A stretch of DNA of 25,576 bases, from assembly GCA_905215275.1 (NCBI GenBank), contig CAJMPE010000006.1:1-25576 (forward strand), given 5' to 3'. Below are positions 22,376 through 25,576 of the stretch, in pieces. The position numbers and the translations under genes were made by a program. Each line of letters opens with the position of its first letter. Position 1 is the stretch's first letter. The stretch is from an uncultured bacterium (lineage in GTDB: Bacteria; Actinomycetota; Coriobacteriia; Coriobacteriales; Coriobacteriaceae). The notes below the pieces were generated by a model. The model ran no database searches. It was not told where the DNA came from and saw nothing but the letters and a program-made list of their open reading frames with translations.

Positions 22376-22804
22376 TTACTCAGCGATGGTGACGCCCATG
22401 GAACGGGCGGTACCGGCGATGATCTTCTTGGCGGCGTCAATGTCGTTGGCATTGAGGTCCGGCATCTTGATCTCGGCAATCTTGGTGAGCTGCTCCTGGG
22501 AGAGCTGACCAACCTTGTCGGCCTGGGGCTTAGCGGAACCAGACTTGAGGTTCAGCTCCTTCTTGATGAGGTGAGCCGCCGGCGGGGGCTTGGTGATGAA
22601 GGAGAAGGACTTATCCTCGTAGACAGAGATCTCAACGGGGATGATGTCGCCCTTCTTGTCCTGCGTCTCGGCGTTAAAGGCCTGGCAGAACTGCATGATG
22701 TTCACGCCAGCAGCGCCCAGGGCGGGGCCGACGGGAGGAGCGGGGTTAGCGGCACCAGCAGGAATCTGGAGCTTAATGACGTTGGCAACCTTCTTCTCAG
22801 CCAT
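22376..22804 (-). CDS. rplK: 50S ribosomal protein L11
   Basis: L11 forms the base of the ribosomal GTPase-associated centre and is needed for the stringent response through RelA. It has 142 residues, the same as E. coli. The N-terminus MAEKKVANVIKLQIPAGAAN with PAPPVGPALGAAGVNIMQFC and the C-terminal IAGTARSMGVTI are characteristic. Of two close ATGs, the one at 22804 has AAAGGA six bases upstream; the one at 22810 directly touches that site. It follows nusG by 120 bases. Confidence 0.98.
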   Translation of the reverse strand: MAEKKVANVIKLQIPAGAANPAPPVGPALGAAGVNIMQFCQAFNAETQDKKGDIIPVEISVYEDKSFSFITKPPPAAHLIKKELNLKSGSAKPQADKVGQLSQEQLTKIAEIKMPDLNANDIDAAKKIIAGTARSMGVTIAE

Positions 22805-22924
22805 GGTCATTCCTTTCGAATCACGAGTGTGAAGTACTTGCTATATCGTAAGCACGCACGTGTTAGAAGCACTCCTGAGATGAGCAGTCACAGAAGAAGC
22901 ACGCTCGCGCGAACGGACGAAAAC

Positions 22925-23461
22925 TTAAGCGATGACAGCGACCTGGTTAAAGTCGAGCTCGACCGGCGTCTCGCGGCCAAAGATCATCAGCGTGACCTTA
23001 AGCTTGCCAGCCTCGGTGTTAACCTCGGAGACCTTGCCATCAAAATCGGTAAGCGGACCATCGGTGACGCGGACGGACGTGCCGACCTCAATATCAACCG
23101 AAGTGCGCTTGGGCGAATCGCCCTTACCGGGACGACGAGTCATCTTGTTGTACTCGTCGCGGGAAAGCGGAGCGGGCTTGCCATTGCCGCCCAGGAAACC
23201 GGTGACACCGGGCGTGTTGCGAACACACGTCCAAGCATCGTCATCCATCTCCATGCGGACCAGGACATAACCCGGGAAGATCTTGGAATCCTTGGTCTCA
23301 CGCTTGCCACCCTCTTTAATCTCGGTGACACGCTCCATAGGAATCTCGATATCAAAGATACGGTCCTGCATGCCCATAGTCTCGATGCGATGCTCGAGAT
23401 CGGACTTAACGCGGTTCTCGTATCCAGAGTAAGTGTGAACGACGTACCAACGCTTAGACAT
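22925..23461 (-). CDS. nusG: Transcription termination/antitermination protein NusG
   Basis: Couples RNA polymerase to Rho or to the ribosome. It has 178 residues, normal length. The NGN domain starts KRWYVVHTYSGYENRVKSDL and includes FPGYVLVRMEMDDDAW and NTPGVTGFLG; the C-terminal KOW domain has VGTSVRVTDGPLTDFDGKV. A linker with RRPGKGDSPKRTSVD joins the domains. It starts three bases after secE, the usual secE-nusG arrangement. The following 120 bases to rplK contain no clear terminator. Confidence 0.98.
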   Translation of the reverse strand: MSKRWYVVHTYSGYENRVKSDLEHRIETMGMQDRIFDIEIPMERVTEIKEGGKRETKDSKIFPGYVLVRMEMDDDAWTCVRNTPGVTGFLGGNGKPAPLSRDEYNKMTRRPGKGDSPKRTSVDIEVGTSVRVTDGPLTDFDGKVSEVNTEAGKLKVTLMIFGRETPVELDFNQVAVIA

Positions 23462-23464
23462 GGT

Positions 23465-23803
23465 TTAGCCCCTCAATCCAGAGAACAGAGCAAGAGCCTC
23501 GCCAAAGCCAGCATCGAGCAGAGCGATGACGACGCCGACGACGATCAGAGAAGCGCAAACGACGACCGAGTAGTTCACGAGCTCCTTCTTATCGGGCCAC
23601 GTGACACGCTTCATCTCGGACTTGACCGAAGCGAAATACTTCTTGGTGCGGGCGAAGAAACCAGGCTTCTCGTTCTTCTTGGACTTCGCAGCCTTCTCGT
23701 TCTTCTTGGCAACGGCCTTCTTGGCCTCAACCTTGGAGTTGGCGGCAGCGTTGTTGGCAGGCGCCTGCTGCTGAGCCTTCTTCTTGTTCTTCTTGTTGGC
23801 CAT
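23465..23803 (-). CDS. secE: Preprotein translocase subunit SecE
   Basis: Essential SecYEG translocon subunit in the cytoplasmic membrane. It has 112 residues: a Lys/Ala-rich N-terminal extension (MANKKNKKKAQQQAPANNAA onward) of about 48 residues, the conserved amphipathic segment FFARTKKYFASVKSEMKRVT with WPDKKELVNYS, and a single membrane helix VVVCASLIVVGVVIALLDAG. The location between tRNA-Trp and nusG is the common bacterial order. The ATG at 23803 has GGAGGT upstream. Confidence 0.97.
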   Translation of the reverse strand: MANKKNKKKAQQQAPANNAAANSKVEAKKAVAKKNEKAAKSKKNEKPGFFARTKKYFASVKSEMKRVTWPDKKELVNYSVVVCASLIVVGVVIALLDAGFGEALALFSGLRG

Positions 23804-23842
23804 TTGGGTTACCTCCGCGCAATGCGCTTATACATGAGTAAA

Positions 23843-23870
23843 CCGTAAGCCCCCAATTGGGAGCTTACGG
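23843..23870 (-). other. Hairpin between tRNA-Trp and secE
   Basis: Arms CCGTAAGC and GCTTACGG with a further inner CCC/GGG pairing around AATT. On the coding strand it lies nine bases after the tRNA CCA end and is followed by TTTACTC, a poor U-tract. It may protect or mark the 5' end of the secE mRNA after tRNA excision, or attenuate transcription. Confidence 0.6.
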
Positions 23871-23879
23871 AATAATGAC

Positions 23880-23955
23880 TGGCACGCCAGGAAGGACTCG
23901 AACCCTCAACACTCGGTTTTGGAGACCGATGCTCTACCAATTGAACTACTGGCGT
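23880..23955 (-). tRNA. tRNA-Trp (anticodon CCA)
   Basis: A 76-base tRNA with encoded CCA end. The acceptor arms ACGCCAG and CTGGCGT pair perfectly, with discriminator G. The anticodon stem TCGGT/ACCGA closes the loop CTCCAAA, giving anticodon CCA for tryptophan. The T arm contains GTTCGAGTC. It lies between rpmG and secE on the same strand and is probably excised from their shared transcript. Confidence 0.98.
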
Positions 23956-23963
23956 ATGTGACT

Positions 23964-23981
23964 AGAGACTAGCGAGTCTCT
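23964..23981 (-). other. Hairpin over rpmG stop codon
   Basis: Perfect inverted repeat AGAGACT-AGCG-AGTCTCT that includes the rpmG TAG stop and ends nine bases before the tRNA-Trp 5' end. It could guide processing between rpmG mRNA and the tRNA precursor. Confidence 0.5.
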
Positions 23982-24118
23982 TTGTGCAGCGTGTGGTGAC
24001 GGCACCAGGGGCAATACTTCTTGATCTCCATACGATCAGGCATGGTCGACTTGTTCTTGGTGGTCGTATAGTTGCGGCGCTTGCACTCAGTGCACGCAAG
24101 AGTAACTAGAGTACGCAT
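23969..24118 (-). CDS. rpmG: 50S ribosomal protein L33
   Basis: A 49-residue ribosomal protein, starting MRTLVTLACTECKRRNYTTT and ending CPWCRHHTLHKETR. Two CxxC pairs (Cys9/Cys12 and Cys36/Cys39) form a zinc ribbon, so this is the zinc-containing (C+) type of L33. The ATG at 24118 is preceded by AAAGG and GGAT. It is the first gene of the rpmG-tRNA-Trp-secE-nusG-rplK-rplA unit, about 46 bases downstream of a strong promoter, an order common in many bacteria. Confidence 0.97.
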   Translation of the reverse strand: MRTLVTLACTECKRRNYTTTKNKSTMPDRMEIKKYCPWCRHHTLHKETR

Positions 24119-24332
24119 GTATCCTGAACCTTTCATTTCCGCCCCGTACGGGCACGAGTTGATACTTTATCAGCTCTACGTAAGTGCTGTCAACGAAAAC
24201 CTCGAATCAATTGGTTCTCGGTGAACCCATTCATATTTGGAACACATCAATGGAGCCAACGAGATCTAATCGACGGTGCACCCAGGACCATAATCGATCC
24301 TCTCGACACCAGCAACGGCTCAATATCCATTG
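24119..24332. other. Intergenic region between tuf and rpmG
   Basis: This gap holds the rpmG operon promoter (24164-24193) and a palindrome CCCGTACGGG at 24143-24152 in the leader. The part from 24194 to 24332 is AT-richer and contains no gene that I can support. Confidence 0.6.
24164..24193 (-). promoter_or_regulatory. Strong promoter of rpmG-secE-nusG-rplKA operon
   Basis: On the minus strand a perfect -35 box TTGACA (24188-24193) and a -10 box TAAAGT (24164-24169) are 18 bases apart. Transcription would begin about 40 bases before the rpmG start. Confidence 0.75.
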
Positions 24333-24370
24333 CAGAAAAGAACCCGGCACCCATATAAGTGCCGGGTTCT
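24333..24370 (-). terminator. Rho-independent terminator of tuf
   Basis: Perfect 12-pair stem AGAACCCGGCAC / GTGCCGGGTTCT with an eight-base loop, followed on the minus strand by TTTCTGC. It lies 27 bases after the tuf stop codon. Confidence 0.93.
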
Positions 24371-24397
24371 CTAAGTCAGCTATATCAAAGAGCTAAT

Positions 24398-25576
24398 TTA
24401 CTCAATGATCGTGGAGACGATGCCCGAACCAACGGTGTGACCACCCTCGCGGATAGCGAAGCGCAGGCCCTCCTCCATGGCGATCGGGTGGATGAGGTCG
24501 CCCTCGATGGTGATGTGGTCACCAGGCATAGCCATCTCGGTGCCCTCGGGGAGCTTGACCGTACCGGTAACGTCGGTGGTACGGAAGTAGAACTGAGGAC
24601 GATAGCCATCGAAGAACGGGGTGTGACGGCCGCCCTCGTCCTTGGTCAGAACGTAGATCTCGCCGGTGAACTTGGTGTGCGGGGTAACCGAACCGGGCTT
24701 GCAGAGAACCTGGCCGCGCTCGATGTCCTCGCGCTTGATGCCGCGGAGCAGCAGACCGACGTTGTCGCCAGCCTCGCAGAAGTCCATGGACTTACGGAAC
24801 ATCTCGATACCGGTAACGACGGTGTTCTGGGTATCCTTGATGCCGACGATCTCGACGGGCTCGTTGAGCTTGAGCTCACCGCGCTCGACACGGCCGGTAG
24901 CAACGGTACCACGGCCGGAGATGGTCATAACGTCCTCAACGGCCATCAGGAACGGGAGGTCGTTGTTACGAGCAGGCGTCGGGATGTACTCGTCGACGGC
25001 CTTCATGAGCTCGCGAATGGCGTCCATCCACTTGGCGTCGCCCTCGAGAGCGCCCAGAGCGGAACCACGGATGACGGGGATGTCGTCGCCGGGGAAATCG
25101 TACTCGGAGAGGAGCTCACGCGTCTCCATCTCGACGAGGTCGATGAGCTCGTCATCGTCGACCATGTCGCACTTGTTCAGGAAGACGACGATGTAGGGAA
25201 CGCCGACCTGACGGGCGAGCAGGATGTGCTCGCGGGTCTGAGCCATGGGGCCGTCGGTAGCGGCGATGACCAGGATAGCGCCGTCCATCTGAGCAGCACC
25301 GGTGATCATGTTCTTGACGTAGTCAGCGTGGCCCGGGCAGTCAACGTGAGCGTAGTGACGGGCAGCGGTCTCGTACTCGACGTGGGAGACGGAAATCGTA
25401 ATGCCGCGCTCGCGCTCCTCGGGAGCCTTGTCGATGTTCTCGAACGCAGTGAAGTCAGCCTTGCAGCCCTCGGTCTCGGAGAGAACCTTGGTGATGGCAG
25501 CGGTCAGCGTGGTCTTGCCGTGGTCGACGTGACCAATGGTGCCGATGTTAACATGCGGCTTAGTGCGCTCAAACTT
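24398..25576 (-). CDS. tuf: Elongation factor Tu (5' end beyond window)
   Basis: GTPase that brings aminoacyl-tRNA to the ribosome. 392 residues are present and the frame runs off the window edge; the first visible residues are KFERTKPHVNIGTIG, so only about four N-terminal residues are missing. The G1 loop GHVDHGKT, switch I RGITIS, G3 DCPGHADYV and G4 NKCD are intact, as is the C-terminal GGHTVGSGIVSTI with final IE. A strong terminator follows the stop. It is on the same strand as the rpmG operon but has a separate transcript. Confidence 0.98.
   Translation of the reverse strand, partial: KFERTKPHVNIGTIGHVDHGKTTLTAAITKVLSETEGCKADFTAFENIDKAPEERERGITISVSHVEYETAARHYAHVDCPGHADYVKNMITGAAQMDGAILVIAATDGPMAQTREHILLARQVGVPYIVVFLNKCDMVDDDELIDLVEMETRELLSEYDFPGDDIPVIRGSALGALEGDAKWMDAIRELMKAVDEYIPTPARNNDLPFLMAVEDVMTISGRGTVATGRVERGELKLNEPVEIVGIKDTQNTVVTGIEMFRKSMDFCEAGDNVGLLLRGIKREDIERGQVLCKPGSVTPHTKFTGEIYVLTKDEGGRHTPFFDGYRPQFYFRTTDVTGTVKLPEGTEMAMPGDHITIEGDLIHPIAMEEGLRFAIREGGHTVGSGIVSTIIE

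Noticed and set aside
21743..23848. 701-codon open frame on the plus strand, antisense to rplA, rplK, nusG and secE
   Set aside because: It crosses four well-identified genes and their gaps, has no recognisable domain, and its openness follows from codon bias in highly expressed GC-rich genes that rarely use codons giving antisense stops.

Overview
The window looks like a chromosomal core segment of a high-GC Gram-positive bacterium of the Coriobacteriia, most likely Collinsella or a close relative. The reasons are the high GC, the Actinobacteria-style gene order, a LAATGD-type cell-wall sorting signal, and a dispersed palindrome (arms CCACCACAAAGG / CCTTTGTGGTGG) that I associate from memory with Collinsella. 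The genus is an inference; no database was searched.

Layout. (1) 1-5865, minus strand: the F1Fo ATP synthase operon, read as a small atpI-like membrane protein, then atpB, atpE, atpF, atpH, atpA, atpG and a 3'-truncated atpD, with a candidate promoter at 5927-5954. (2) 6146-11382, minus strand: prmC, a toxin-antitoxin pair with its own promoter, tsaC, glpK and upp. The toxin-antitoxin pair sits between prmC and tsaC, which are often close neighbours in bacteria. (3) 11715-21263, plus strand: a WYL-type regulator; an ABC transporter (lipoprotein, permease, ATPase); a secreted 5'-nucleotidase whose wall-anchor tail is out of frame; an MscS channel; a cytoplasmic ParB-like/BMP fusion protein; and a metallophosphoesterase translationally coupled to it. 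(4) 21551-24118, minus strand: rpmG, tRNA-Trp, secE, nusG, rplK and rplA, from a strong promoter at 24164-24193. (5) 24398 to the end, minus strand: tuf, lacking only its first few codons.

How the genes work together. Regions 1, 4 and 5 are housekeeping energy and translation genes. Region 2 combines translation-fidelity enzymes (release-factor methylation, tRNA t6A synthesis) with glycerol and uracil salvage. Region 3 is the accessory part. It holds a transporter of unknown ligand, an extracellular nucleotide-hydrolysing enzyme, and a two-gene unit in which a domain of the purine-nucleoside-binding BMP/PnrA family, with no signal peptide, is fused to a ParB-like domain and coupled to a phosphoesterase. 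That unit is the best candidate for an undescribed system here.

Other points of note are three copies of a perfect palindrome at gene ends in region 3, a frameshift that removes the sortase signal of the 5'-nucleotidase, a possible L1 autoregulatory mRNA element before rplA, and a roughly 125-residue Ala/Glu-rich insertion in PrmC.
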